This document shows, piece after piece, positions 18,196 through 27,496 of a stretch of 64,000 nucleotides of DNA (its first letter is position 1; each line of letters starts with the position of its first letter). A program made the position numbers and the translations under genes. The notes beneath the pieces were generated by a model. The model was not told the origin of the DNA and did not search any database. It worked only from the letters and a program-made list of their open reading frames with translations. The DNA lies in the NCBI GenBank assembly GCA_023390055.1, contig JAEWDP010000113.1:62001-126000 (forward strand). Direction: 5' to 3'. This DNA comes from Pseudomonadota bacterium. Its GTDB lineage: Bacteria > Pseudomonadota > Alphaproteobacteria > Rhizobiales > Rhizobiaceae.

Positions 18196-18278
18196 TATAG
18201 ACGAATTGCCGGCATTAATCGTCCTTGCCGGGACTATAACGAGTCACTATGGTAAGGCCAGATTAGGCAGGCAAGAAT

Positions 18279-18980
18279 ATGAACGGACCCATCAAGACGG
18301 CAGAACCGCGCAGGCTTTACCAGCAGATTGCCGACCAGATTCGTACGCTTATCCAGGGTGGGCATTTCGCGCCGGGTGCACGTCTGCCGGCCGAAAGGGA
18401 CCTTGCTCAGCAACTGGGCGTTTCGAGGCCGTCCTTGCGCGAAGCGCTGATCGCGCTGGAGATTGAAGGCAGTGTCGAGATCCGCATGGGGTCCGGCATT
18501 TACATCACCGCCGAGCCGGAACGGCGCCCCTGGCAGACGAGCTCGATGGGTGAAAGCCCGGTCGAACTGATGGAGGCGCGGGCGGCGGTCGAGGGGACGG
18601 TGGCGCTTACTGCCGCAGCAAGGATCACGGCTGAAGGGCTGAAAACACTACGCGACACGCTTGATGCCATGCATGTCGAAATCGCGGCTGGCCGAAAACC
18701 CCTTGATCAGGACAGGTTGTTTCACCTGACGATCGCACTTGAAAGTGGAAATTCGGTTCTTGCCCATATTGTCGGCGATCTCTTCGATGAACGACACAGC
18801 CCGCTTTCATCACAGATCCGGGCGCGTTTCGAAACGCCGGATACCTGGCAGAATGCCCTTGGGGAGCATGAAGCCATCTACGCCGCACTTCAAGCTCATG
18901 ATCCACTTCTTGCCCAGGCAATGATGCACGCGCATCTGGAGGAATCCAAGCGCCGGTGGATGGAAAACGAGCCAAGATAG
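18279..18980 (+). CDS. GntR-family regulator, FadR/FCD subfamily
   Basis: A 233-residue regulator. The winged HTH covers about residues 10-75 (LYQQIADQIRTLI, then LPAERDLAQQLGVSRPSLREAL, the GntR signature). The all-helical FCD ligand-binding domain fills residues 90-225; the metal/ligand positions appear in DRLFHLTIAL, GEHEAIYAAL and MMHAHLEESKRRW. FCD regulators bind sugar acids or other carboxylates and are usually repressors released by the pathway intermediate. It is divergent from the sugar-transport operon and 48 bases upstream of the UxaA-family gene, which probably shares its mRNA. Confidence 0.93.
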   Translation: MNGPIKTAEPRRLYQQIADQIRTLIQGGHFAPGARLPAERDLAQQLGVSRPSLREALIALEIEGSVEIRMGSGIYITAEPERRPWQTSSMGESPVELMEARAAVEGTVALTAAARITAEGLKTLRDTLDAMHVEIAAGRKPLDQDRLFHLTIALESGNSVLAHIVGDLFDERHSPLSSQIRARFETPDTWQNALGEHEAIYAALQAHDPLLAQAMMHAHLEESKRRWMENEPR

Positions 18981-19028
18981 ACTACACGCAGTTTGAACAA
19001 GCAGGAGCCTCCCCGGGAGGAGGATACA

Positions 19029-20564
19029 ATGATGGATGCAAGTGTCTCCCCTATTATCATCTTGAACGCGGCCGATGATGTCGGTGTGGTCCGGCGGTCT
19101 GTCCAGGCTGGAAAACCCGTCGGCTACGGGGATCTGGTCGCCCGCGAACTGGTTGGTCGCGGCCACAAGGTTGCCATCCGGCATATCACTTCAGGTGCCG
19201 AGGTGAAGAAATACGGCCAGGTAATCGGTGTTGCAACGACCGACATTGAACCTGGAAGCCACGTGCATCTGCACAACCTCGCCATGCTGCCCTCCGAACA
19301 TGAGCATCAGTTCAGCGTTGATGTTGAAGAAAAGGGGATGGTTGCAGAGGCTAACCGCAGAACGTTCCTCGGATATGACCGCGGTTTTGGTGGTGCAGGT
19401 ACGCGCAATTACATCGGCATCATCTCCTCGGTGAACTGTTCCGCCACGGTCTCGCGCTATATCGCGGACTATTTCAATCGCGAGGGCGGTCTGGATGGCT
19501 TCGACAACATCGACGGTGTCGTGGCGCTGACGCATGGCGGGGGCTGCGCACTCAACAACAAGTCCGAAGGTTACCGTGTGCTCATCCGCACGATCCAGGG
19601 TTACGCCAAGCATCCCAATTTTGGCGGCATACTCATGATCGGCCTTGGTTGCGAGACGAACCAGATCGGGCCGATCCTCGAGCATTACAGAATGGAAGAG
19701 GGGGATCGGCTGCGCACCATGACGATCCAGCAGCATGGCGGCACCAGAAAGACCATCGATGCGGCGATTGCGATCATCAAGGAAATGCTGCCGGGCGTAA
19801 ACGCTGCAACGCGGACGCCGCAACCACTTTCAAGACTGAAGGTTGCCCTGGAATGCGGCGGGTCGGATGGTTATTCGGGCATTTCGGCCAATCCGGCTCT
19901 CGGACATGCGTCCGACCTCATCGTTCAAAATGGCGGAACGACGGTTCTGTCGGAAACACCCGAGATCTATGGCGCCGAGCATCTTCTCACGCGTCGTGCG
20001 GTCACTCCGGAGGTTGCCAACAAACTTTTGCAAAGGATCGACTGGTGGCGCGACTATACCGCGCGAAACGGTGACGAACTCAACAATAATCCCTCGCATG
20101 GCAACAAGCTTGGCGGATTGACGACGATCCTTGAAAAATCCCTCGGAGCCGTTGCAAAGGGTGGGTCGATGCCCCTGAAGGCCGTCTACGAGTTCGCCGA
20201 AACCGTGACGGAGCCAGGCTTCGTCTTCATGGACACGCCCGGTTATGATCCGGTGGCGGTGACCGGTCAGGTCGCCGGCGGCTGTAACGTCATCTGTTTC
20301 ACCACAGGTCGCGGCTCCGTATCGGGCTTCAAGCCATCACCCTGCATCAAGATTGCCACCAATTCCGAAATGTACGAGCACATGAAGGAAGACATGGACA
20401 TCAACTGCGGCTCGATCGTCACCGGTGAGGAGACGATCGAAGAGGCAGGCGAACGGATCTTCGAGGACATCATTGCGGTGGCGTCCGGCAAGAAGACCTT
20501 AAGCGAGATCTATGACTACGGTGACAATGAATTTGTACCATGGCAGATCGGGGCGGTGACCTGA
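19029..20564 (+). CDS. UxaA-family sugar-acid dehydratase/hydrolase (altronate dehydratase-like)
   Basis: A 511-residue UxaA/GarD-family protein: an N-terminal SAF domain (about residues 15-90, with the metal-site motif HLHNLAML) joined to the large catalytic domain with YDRGFGGAGTRNYIGI, THGGGC, GLGCETNQI and GGSDGYSGISANPA. Members dehydrate D-altronate, D-galactarate or related sugar acids with a divalent metal. The ATG at 19029 follows GGGAGGAGG and is preferred over the longer frame from 18993. It lies directly downstream of gntR. The missing last step of the fucose route and the linked regulator make a role on a keto-deoxy or branched sugar acid possible; altronate dehydration is the default reading. 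Confidence 0.85.
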   Translation: MMDASVSPIIILNAADDVGVVRRSVQAGKPVGYGDLVARELVGRGHKVAIRHITSGAEVKKYGQVIGVATTDIEPGSHVHLHNLAMLPSEHEHQFSVDVEEKGMVAEANRRTFLGYDRGFGGAGTRNYIGIISSVNCSATVSRYIADYFNREGGLDGFDNIDGVVALTHGGGCALNNKSEGYRVLIRTIQGYAKHPNFGGILMIGLGCETNQIGPILEHYRMEEGDRLRTMTIQQHGGTRKTIDAAIAIIKEMLPGVNAATRTPQPLSRLKVALECGGSDGYSGISANPALGHASDLIVQNGGTTVLSETPEIYGAEHLLTRRAVTPEVANKLLQRIDWWRDYTARNGDELNNNPSHGNKLGGLTTILEKSLGAVAKGGSMPLKAVYEFAETVTEPGFVFMDTPGYDPVAVTGQVAGGCNVICFTTGRGSVSGFKPSPCIKIATNSEMYEHMKEDMDINCGSIVTGEETIEEAGERIFEDIIAVASGKKTLSEIYDYGDNEFVPWQIGAVT

Positions 20565-20609
20565 CGCACCGCCTGGTCGGTATCAGTCGCCGCTATTGCT
20601 TCCAGGATT

Positions 20610-21800
20610 TCATGATTTCACGGCCGGCGCGGTGGGAGGTCCGAAGAACTTGTCGCGTTCCCGCCAGATCGCTGGAAGAGCAAGCAGTCCAATGCCGACG
20701 ATTGCGATGACGATCTTGGTGATCTGATCAAGTTCCGGCGTGCGGCCGTCCAGATAGTAGACGGCATAGACGATCGCCACGTGCCAGACATAGACATAGA
20801 GCGAGTGACGGCCGATCAGTTGCAGGAACTTCAGCGAGAAGATCCAGATCAATACGGCGGCCGCTCTTTGCACGAATGCCGAAGGATGCTTCGGCCCCGC
20901 CACGATGAGCCAGGTGACCAGCGCTGCTGCTGCGATGAAGTTCAGGAGATAGACGGGCCCGAAATCGGCACGGATCTCCATGGCCGCGAACTTGCCGATC
21001 ATGAAGTCAGGCATCAGGCCATTGGCAGTCATGATCCTGAGCGGCAGGAAGAAGAGCATCACGATAAGCGCGATCTTCGGGATGAACGTGTTTCCAGGGG
21101 TGAGGATACGGTTCCAGTCAATCTTGCCGGCGGATGTCATCGCGCCAAGCACGAGGCCGGAATAGAACACGATCTGCCAGCCGAGCAGGTTGAAGCTTAC
21201 ACGGATCCCCTGATCATCAGGGCCCATGACCAGTTGATGCATCGGTTCGGTGAAGATGCGCTGCAGGCCGAGCTGGCCAGCCATCCACAACACGAGGGAA
21301 GCGGCCAGAACATAGGCCCACTTGTCCTCCAGGACGAGCTTCACCAGCATGGGCGCAAACAGCATGTAGACGATGTATTGCGGCAGGATATCCATGAAGG
21401 TCGGCTGGAACAGGAACGTGGCAATTGCAGCCAGTCTCAAAGGATCGTCGAATGTCGTGTAACCAAGCCAGTTGTACCAGACTGCATACGCGTCCGGCAG
21501 AAACATCTGGGCAACAAGGATGGCGATGATAATCCCCATCGCATAGCGATAGAGTTCAAAGGCTCTGGAATAGATCGCCTGACGCCCCGCAGCATAGCCG
21601 TTCTTCACCATCTTGCGGGCATAGACCATGCCGATCAGAAGTCCTGACAGGAATACGAATCCCTGGGCATCCTCGACAAAGGCGAGCTGGTTGTGGTTGA
21701 CCTTCACGAGCCAGTATCCACCGACAAAGATCAGATGGTTTATCAGCATGAAGACGAGGAAATATCCGCGCATGCCATCAATGATTTCGAACCGTTTCAT
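20610..21800 (-). CDS. opgC: OpgC-family membrane succinyltransferase
   Basis: A 396-residue polytopic membrane protein with about ten hydrophobic segments. It begins KRFEIIDGMRGYFLVFMLINH, the acyltransferase-3-like start seen in OpgC, which adds succinyl groups to osmoregulated periplasmic glucans. In rhizobia this modifies cyclic beta-glucans and gives them charge under low osmolarity. Internal motifs QGFVFLSGLLIGMVYARK and ILPQYIVYMLF also fit OpgC. It is convergent with the UxaA gene (46-base gap). A related rhizobial OpgC paralogue with another acyl donor cannot be ruled out. Confidence 0.85.
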   Translation of the reverse strand: MKRFEIIDGMRGYFLVFMLINHLIFVGGYWLVKVNHNQLAFVEDAQGFVFLSGLLIGMVYARKMVKNGYAAGRQAIYSRAFELYRYAMGIIIAILVAQMFLPDAYAVWYNWLGYTTFDDPLRLAAIATFLFQPTFMDILPQYIVYMLFAPMLVKLVLEDKWAYVLAASLVLWMAGQLGLQRIFTEPMHQLVMGPDDQGIRVSFNLLGWQIVFYSGLVLGAMTSAGKIDWNRILTPGNTFIPKIALIVMLFFLPLRIMTANGLMPDFMIGKFAAMEIRADFGPVYLLNFIAAAALVTWLIVAGPKHPSAFVQRAAAVLIWIFSLKFLQLIGRHSLYVYVWHVAIVYAVYYLDGRTPELDQITKIVIAIVGIGLLALPAIWRERDKFFGPPTAPAVKS

Positions 21801-21973
21801 CGGTCGTCGTTCTCCGATTTTCGGTCCGACTGGGCATGTCTTGATGACCGAATGACCTCGTAAGGGCCACAGTGTGTTGCGCCTAAACGCGACGGCAGAC
21901 AGAGGGTTCCACCGGATGCGTCAGCAAGATCATGGTATGAAAAGCCGGATGACTGACAGATGAACGCGAGGCA

Positions 21974-24900
21974 TTATTCGGCGGCAATGCCCTTTATTCC
22001 GGCAATCTGCGTCAGATAGGCGCGCAAGATTGCGGGGCGGATTGGCTTGTGCTGAACGGATATTTCATCGCGTTCGGCCAGTGCCCTGACATCGGCCGTG
22101 CGGTCAGCGGTGACGAGAAGCGCGGGGATCTTTGCGTCGTGGGCCTTTCGGAGCAACCGGATGGCTTCGACACCGTCACCGTCGCCAAGGTGATAGTCGG
22201 CAATAATGGCTTGTGGAGGCAAGCCTTCGGATGAAATGATGGCGTGGACGTCACCGAGTGAGCCCGCCTGATGGACATTGCATCCCCAGCCCGAGATCAA
22301 AAGTGCCATGCCTGCCAGGATCTTGGGTTCATTGTCGATGCAAAGGACCCTCAGGCCGTTGAGGGGCTGGCTGCGCGGGAGCTTGTTTAGTCGTGCCGGT
22401 GCTGTACCGGCCTTCCCCATGGTAAGGTCGCGGGGCACGTTCACGCGAAATATCGTGCCTTTTCCAGGTACCGATGACAGTTCGACAGGGTGATTGAGGA
22501 CCCTGGAGATACGGTCGACAATCGAAAGGCCAAGTCCCAGTCCGGAAGCCGTGCGCGCACCTTCGTCAAGCCTTGCAAATTCCTTGAACACGGTATGGAA
22601 CTTGGCGGCCGGGATGCCGATCCCGCTGTCGAAGACTTCGATGCTGACGTTGTTGCCGCGACGCCTGGCGCCGATCAGGATTTTGCCGTTGATCGTGTAT
22701 TTTATGGCATTTGAGGCGAGGTTCTGGACAAGCCGCCGCAACAGATTGATATCGGATCGAACAGAAAGCGAACTGGCGACGACGACGAATTCCAGGTTTC
22801 GTTCTCGTGCCATGGGTGCAAAGTCGGTCTCGATGCGGCGCAAGAGTTCATCAAGCGGTACCGACGTGATGCGCGGTTTCATCGCACCGGTATCGAGCCG
22901 CGAAATATCGAGGACAGCACCTAAAATGGTTTCCACGGATTCAAGGGCTGAATCAATGTTGCGCACCAGAGTGCTGTTGTCAGAACTGCCAAGCCTTTCC
23001 ACCAATGCGGAGGAGTAGAGACGTGCGGCATTGAGAGGTTGCAGGATGTCGTGGCCGGCAGCGGCAAAGAAGCGGGTCTTGCCGATATTGGCCTCTTCTG
23101 CCTCGGCGCGCGCCTTCGCCAGTTCGTGATTGACACGCGTCAGTTCGGCAGTGCGCTCGTCAACACGTTGTTCCAGCGTTTCGTTCGCCTGTTTGAGTGC
23201 CCGGTCGGCTGCAACACGCTCCGTGATGTCGGTCAGCGTGGCAACGATCCCATTGTCAGGCATTGCGTTTGAGCAGACCTCGATGATGCGCTGGCCACCA
23301 CCGATGACGAGCGGAAAAGGCACATCGAGTGTCTCGAACCGGCGGACCACGTCAGCCTGTTCGCCAGCTTTGATATCGCCCCTTTCGCACAGGATTGAAA
23401 CGATCTCGGCAAGAGGGTAGCCGACCTGGCCTGCATGTTCCGGCAGGTCGAGAAGATGACGGAACCGCCTGTTCCAGACAGACAGGCCGAGCGAATGATC
23501 AAAGACTGCAATACCCTGGTCCATCTGGGACAGGGCGGTCTGCAACATGTCCTGATTGTATTGCAGTGCTTCGCTCGCCTGGTCCAGAAGCCAGGCAGTG
23601 TCTGAACTGGTGTCTTCTGCCTTTTGCAGGATGAGAGAGAGCACCAGGCGGGCCGAGGAGGAACCGATGGCACTGCCAAGCAATTGTTCGGAAAAATGGA
23701 TCATCCCGATATCCGCCGGTTGATCGTCCTCGAACTGGTGCCCGGCTGCCATGCAATAGTTTGCAAAGGAGCGTTCCATCCGCTCTTCGCCAAGATATCG
23801 GGCTATCGTTGACTTGAGATCGCCAACATTCACCCGGGTTTTCCAGCCGCGGGTGGCAAATTGCGATCGAGACTGACGCTTCACAAAGATGCCGGCCTGG
23901 ATCCGCTCGACGGGCTTTGGATTGCGAGACAGGGAACCGAGGACGAAAGCAAGGCTGTTGGCAATGAGACTGAACAGGGTCCCGGCGACGAGGGGATCAG
24001 CACCTTGTGTGAAAAGATCGGTTCCCGGCAGAAGAAAGTTCAAGACTGCGACTGCAATATGAAAGTTCTCCGGCCCGCCGAGGCTCGGGATGAAGAGAAG
24101 ATAGGCCCAGGCGAGAAAACCGATCGTCATGCCGACAATGGCACCACGCGCATTGGCGCGACGCCACACAAGGCCGCCTAAAAGGCTCGGAGCCATCTGG
24201 GCGATCGCGGCAAAGGACAAGAGCCCGATCGATGCGAGGCCGGTCTCGGTATTGGCGGAACGGTAGTATGCGTAGCCCAGCATGAGGACGACGATGATGG
24301 ATGTGCGACGCACACGCAAAAGCGTTTTGGTAAAGTCGGCCCGATGCACCGAGCGACGCATCAGGCGGCGGCGTAAAAGAACCGGCATGACGATGTCATT
24401 CGATACCATGATTGCAAGTGCTACCGAGGCAACAATGACCATCGCGGTGGCTGCGGAAAATCCACCGATAAAGGCAATCAGCGAGATGATCGGGATCTCG
24501 TTGGCAAGTGGTAGAAGCAGGACGTAGAGGTCGGCATTGCCTGTTCCGCCAAACTGCACGATCCCGGCTGCGGCGATCGGCAGGACGAAAATATTGATGG
24601 CGATCAGATAGAGCGGCAGAAGGAACATCGCCGTCTTGAGTTCGCTTGCGGTGCGATTTTCGACCACGGTAACGTGAAATTGCCGCGGCAGCATGATGAT
24701 GGCGAATGCCGACAGCGCGATGAGCAGGATCCAGCGACTGATCGGCGTTTCGTAAGACATGGTGGCCGCCACCAGCACGTGATCCGAACTTCGTTGCCAC
24801 AGGTCGGCCGGACCGTCGAAGATGATGAAAATCACCGCGATGCCCACGGTGGCAAATGCGAGAAGCTTGACAATCGATTCCATGGCGACAGCAAGGATCA

Positions 24901-25480
24901 GACCGTCCTGGTGTTCTGTTGCATCGGTATGGCGTGTCCCGAAGATTACTGCGAAACAGGCCATCAGGATCGTGACGATCAGGGCCAGGTCGACGGCATA
25001 GAGATCCCCGCTACCGATCCCGTAGGCCGATGCATCGACCATAGCTGCAACCGAACTCGAGACGGCCTTCAGTTGCAGGGCGATATAGGGAATGACGCCG
25101 ATGAGCGCGATGACCGCAACGATCATCGCGACTGTGGAGTTCTTGCCGTAGCGCGCGGCAATGAAATCGGCGACCGAGGTGAGCTTTTCCGCCTTGGCCA
25201 GCTCCACGATGCGACGGATGACTGGCATGCCGAGCGTGAAGGCAAGGATGGGACCGATGTAGATCCCCGTAAATTCCCATCCATGATGTGATGCAAATCC
25301 GACGCCACCGAAATAGGTCCATGACGTGCAGTAGATCGCGATGCTGAGGGCGTAGACGAGCGGGCGTCCGTTCCTTGGCACGCCGACACGGCGGCTCCTG
25401 CGGTCGCCATATGTGGCAACCGCAAACAGAAAAAGGATATAGCTGAACGCCGATACGAATATCAGCCAAGCTGGAAGCAT
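21974..25480 (-). CDS. Sodium/solute symporter-PAS-histidine kinase-receiver fusion
   Basis: A 1168-residue membrane hybrid sensor kinase. Residues about 1-510 form a SLC5/SSS-type transporter domain with some 13 membrane segments (signs include SWTYFGGVGFASHHGWEFTGIY and EHQDGLILAVAMESIVKLL). A PAS domain (about 640-760) and a coiled coil (RVDERTAELTRVNHELAKAR) follow. Then come HisKA with His810 in AAAGHDILQPLNAARL, an HATPase with SNAIKYT and GLGLGLSIV, and a C-terminal receiver with Asp1095 in IIADYHLGDGDG. The internal ATG at 25480 has GAAGGAAAG ahead and is preferred to 25513. This NahK/CbrA-like class links nutrient uptake or membrane state to phosphorelay. No separate response regulator is adjacent. 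Confidence 0.92.
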   Translation of the reverse strand: MLPAWLIFVSAFSYILFLFAVATYGDRRSRRVGVPRNGRPLVYALSIAIYCTSWTYFGGVGFASHHGWEFTGIYIGPILAFTLGMPVIRRIVELAKAEKLTSVADFIAARYGKNSTVAMIVAVIALIGVIPYIALQLKAVSSSVAAMVDASAYGIGSGDLYAVDLALIVTILMACFAVIFGTRHTDATEHQDGLILAVAMESIVKLLAFATVGIAVIFIIFDGPADLWQRSSDHVLVAATMSYETPISRWILLIALSAFAIIMLPRQFHVTVVENRTASELKTAMFLLPLYLIAINIFVLPIAAAGIVQFGGTGNADLYVLLLPLANEIPIISLIAFIGGFSAATAMVIVASVALAIMVSNDIVMPVLLRRRLMRRSVHRADFTKTLLRVRRTSIIVVLMLGYAYYRSANTETGLASIGLLSFAAIAQMAPSLLGGLVWRRANARGAIVGMTIGFLAWAYLLFIPSLGGPENFHIAVAVLNFLLPGTDLFTQGADPLVAGTLFSLIANSLAFVLGSLSRNPKPVERIQAGIFVKRQSRSQFATRGWKTRVNVGDLKSTIARYLGEERMERSFANYCMAAGHQFEDDQPADIGMIHFSEQLLGSAIGSSSARLVLSLILQKAEDTSSDTAWLLDQASEALQYNQDMLQTALSQMDQGIAVFDHSLGLSVWNRRFRHLLDLPEHAGQVGYPLAEIVSILCERGDIKAGEQADVVRRFETLDVPFPLVIGGGQRIIEVCSNAMPDNGIVATLTDITERVAADRALKQANETLEQRVDERTAELTRVNHELAKARAEAEEANIGKTRFFAAAGHDILQPLNAARLYSSALVERLGSSDNSTLVRNIDSALESVETILGAVLDISRLDTGAMKPRITSVPLDELLRRIETDFAPMARERNLEFVVVASSLSVRSDINLLRRLVQNLASNAIKYTINGKILIGARRRGNNVSIEVFDSGIGIPAAKFHTVFKEFARLDEGARTASGLGLGLSIVDRISRVLNHPVELSSVPGKGTIFRVNVPRDLTMGKAGTAPARLNKLPRSQPLNGLRVLCIDNEPKILAGMALLISGWGCNVHQAGSLGDVHAIISSEGLPPQAIIADYHLGDGDGVEAIRLLRKAHDAKIPALLVTADRTADVRALAERDEISVQHKPIRPAILRAYLTQIAGIKGIAAE

Positions 25481-25650
25481 CTTTCCTTCGCCCCGATCGC
25501 ATGATCGGACCATAGGCTAAAACTGCGCGCTTGGAAATTGTATCAATCTCGGCATAAAGTCCTGGGTTATGGGGGAGATGAGTCCCCCTTGGCGAACCTT
25601 CGGATCAAAAGTTCGATCCGCGGGATCTTCGCCTCATCAGGAGGGAATGC

Positions 25651-26079
25651 ATGTCCGTTGTTTCGGAATTCAAATCATTCATTGCCAAAGGCAATGTCAT
25701 TGACCTGGCCGTTGGTATCATTATCGGCGGCGCCTTCTCGGGAATTGTCAATTCTCTCGTCAATGACGTGGTCATGCCCGTGGTCGGTGCTATCATCGGC
25801 GGCCTGGATTTCTCGGATTACTTCATCGGCCTTTCATCTGCGGTCACCGCAACGACACTTGACGCGGCCCGCGAGCAGGGAGCGGTTCTTGCCTACGGTA
25901 ATTTCATCACCGTTCTCCTCAACTTCCTCATTCTGGCCTGGATCATCTTCCTGATGGTCAAGGCAGTGAACAAGATCCGTGCAGCCGAGGAGAAGAAGCC
26001 GGTTGAGGAGGCGCCTGCAACACCGCCTGCCGATGTTCAGCTTCTGTCGGAGATCCGCGATCTGTTGAAGGCGCGCTAA
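25651..26079 (+). CDS. mscL: Large-conductance mechanosensitive channel MscL
   Basis: A 142-residue channel subunit. The N-terminal SEFKSFIAKGNVIDLAVGIIIGGAF is the classic MscL start, with the first membrane helix and its glycine-rich packing motif. The second helix is FITVLLNFLILAWIIFLMVKAVNK, followed by a charged cytoplasmic C-terminus rich in Glu, Lys and Pro (EEKKPVEEAPATPPADVQ) and the terminal helix LLSEIRDLLKAR. It forms a pentamer that vents solutes on hypo-osmotic shock. AGGAGGGAATGC precedes the ATG. A strong hairpin lies 23 bases after the stop. Confidence 0.97.
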   Translation: MSVVSEFKSFIAKGNVIDLAVGIIIGGAFSGIVNSLVNDVVMPVVGAIIGGLDFSDYFIGLSSAVTATTLDAAREQGAVLAYGNFITVLLNFLILAWIIFLMVKAVNKIRAAEEKKPVEEAPATPPADVQLLSEIRDLLKAR

Positions 26080-26102
26080 CAACGTGAATTGCTCTAATTG
26101 AT

Positions 26103-26142
26103 AACAGCTTCACCAATTCTGATGGGATTTGGTGAAGCTGTT
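26103..26142 (+). terminator. Long hairpin downstream of mscL
   Basis: AACAGCTTCACCAA (26103-26116) pairs perfectly with TTGGTGAAGCTGTT (26129-26142) around a 12-base loop. It lies 23 bases after the mscL stop and 34 bases before the aminotransferase start. There is no T-run after the stem, so it is either a weak terminator or an mRNA-stabilising structure. Confidence 0.5.
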
Positions 26143-26176
26143 GCGCTATGGAGAGCGCAACATCGGAGAGTGATAC

Positions 26177-27346
26177 ATGTCCGTCCTTGAAAAACTGAGC
26201 CCGCGAGCGCTCGCTGCGCCCGAAAGCGGCATCGTGGAAGTGATTACCTATGCCCGTGACAGGGAGGGCCTTATCCCCTTGTGGGCGGGCGAGGGAGATC
26301 TGCCGTCGCCTGACTTCATCAACAGGGCAGCAAGCGAGGCCCTTCTGGCAGGTGAGACATTCTACACTTTTCAGCGGGGAATTCCGGAATTGCGGGATGC
26401 GCTTTCACGCTATTATGCCCGCCATTTCGCCGTTTCTCTGTCCAGTGACCACTTTTATGTCACCGGGTCGGGCATGCATGCGATCATGTTGGCGGTTCAC
26501 GCACTGACTGCGCCGGGCGATGAACTCATCTATTTGTCGCCGGCATGGCCAAATATCGTTGCATCGGTCGGAATCGCCGGAGCAAAAGCGCGCGCCCTGC
26601 CTCTTGATTTTGCAGATGGCGGGTGGTCGCTTGATCTCCACAAGCTATCGGCCCTGATTACGTCGCGCACACGCGCGATCTTTATCAACACGCCGTCAAA
26701 TCCTACTGGCTGGACTGCGTCGAAGGCAGAGCTGGAGGCCATCCTGGCGCTTGCACGCGAGCACGGGATCTGGATCATCGCCGACGAGATCTACGCGCTT
26801 TATCATTATGCAGACGGCCCGCGAGCCGCCTCCTTTATCGATATCATGGGACCGGAAGATCGGATCATCTTTGCAAATTCCTTCTCCAAAAACTGGTCAA
26901 TGACCGGTTGGCGCGTTGGCTGGCTGGTGGCGCCGCCGGAGCTTGGGCAGATGATCGAAAACCTCGTGCAGTATTCCAATTCAGGGGTCGCCCAGTTCAT
27001 GCAGCGCGGCTGTGTTGCAGCCCTTGATCACGGGGATGATTTTGTTCGGAAAAATATCGAACGGGCGGCCACATCCAGAGACATCTTGTGCGATGCGCTG
27101 ATATCGACAAACCGTGTTGAGACCTTAAAGCCCGATGGTGCGCTTTACGCGTTCCTGAAGGTTGACGGCATCAGGGACAGCAGACGTGCCGCACTTGATA
27201 TTGTCGACAAGGTCCAGGTTGCTCTCGCGCCAGGCTCCGCATTTGGTCCGGGCGGAGAGCTTTTCCTCAGGGCATGCTTCCTGCGGGATCCGGATCAGGT
27301 TCGCGAGGCTTCCGGCCGTCTTGTGGATTACATATCAAAACTGTGA
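26177..27346 (+). CDS. PLP-dependent class I/II aminotransferase
   Basis: A 389-residue fold-type I aminotransferase. The PLP lysine is Lys238 in NSFSKNWSMTGWRVGW, NTPSNPTGWTASKAEL carries the conserved Asn-Pro, and IIADEIYALYHY carries the Asp and Tyr that hold the pyridine ring. Such enzymes transfer amino groups between an amino acid (often aspartate or an aromatic) and a 2-oxo acid in the cytoplasm. Substrate choice cannot be read from the sequence. It stands alone between mscL and galE, both on the same strand but 98 and 151 bases away. Confidence 0.9.
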   Translation: MSVLEKLSPRALAAPESGIVEVITYARDREGLIPLWAGEGDLPSPDFINRAASEALLAGETFYTFQRGIPELRDALSRYYARHFAVSLSSDHFYVTGSGMHAIMLAVHALTAPGDELIYLSPAWPNIVASVGIAGAKARALPLDFADGGWSLDLHKLSALITSRTRAIFINTPSNPTGWTASKAELEAILALAREHGIWIIADEIYALYHYADGPRAASFIDIMGPEDRIIFANSFSKNWSMTGWRVGWLVAPPELGQMIENLVQYSNSGVAQFMQRGCVAALDHGDDFVRKNIERAATSRDILCDALISTNRVETLKPDGALYAFLKVDGIRDSRRAALDIVDKVQVALAPGSAFGPGGELFLRACFLRDPDQVREASGRLVDYISKL

Positions 27347-27496
27347 GTGTTGGGGAGATCGATAAAATGCGACACTTCCTGCAAGAACACCCTTAGTCAC
27401 GACGGACAATAAACCCGAGCCTGAGGCGTCGCGGTAAGCAATGGTGAAGAAAAACGGTGTTTCGCTTCCTGCCAGTCAAGGGCAGGGAGTTTTGAA

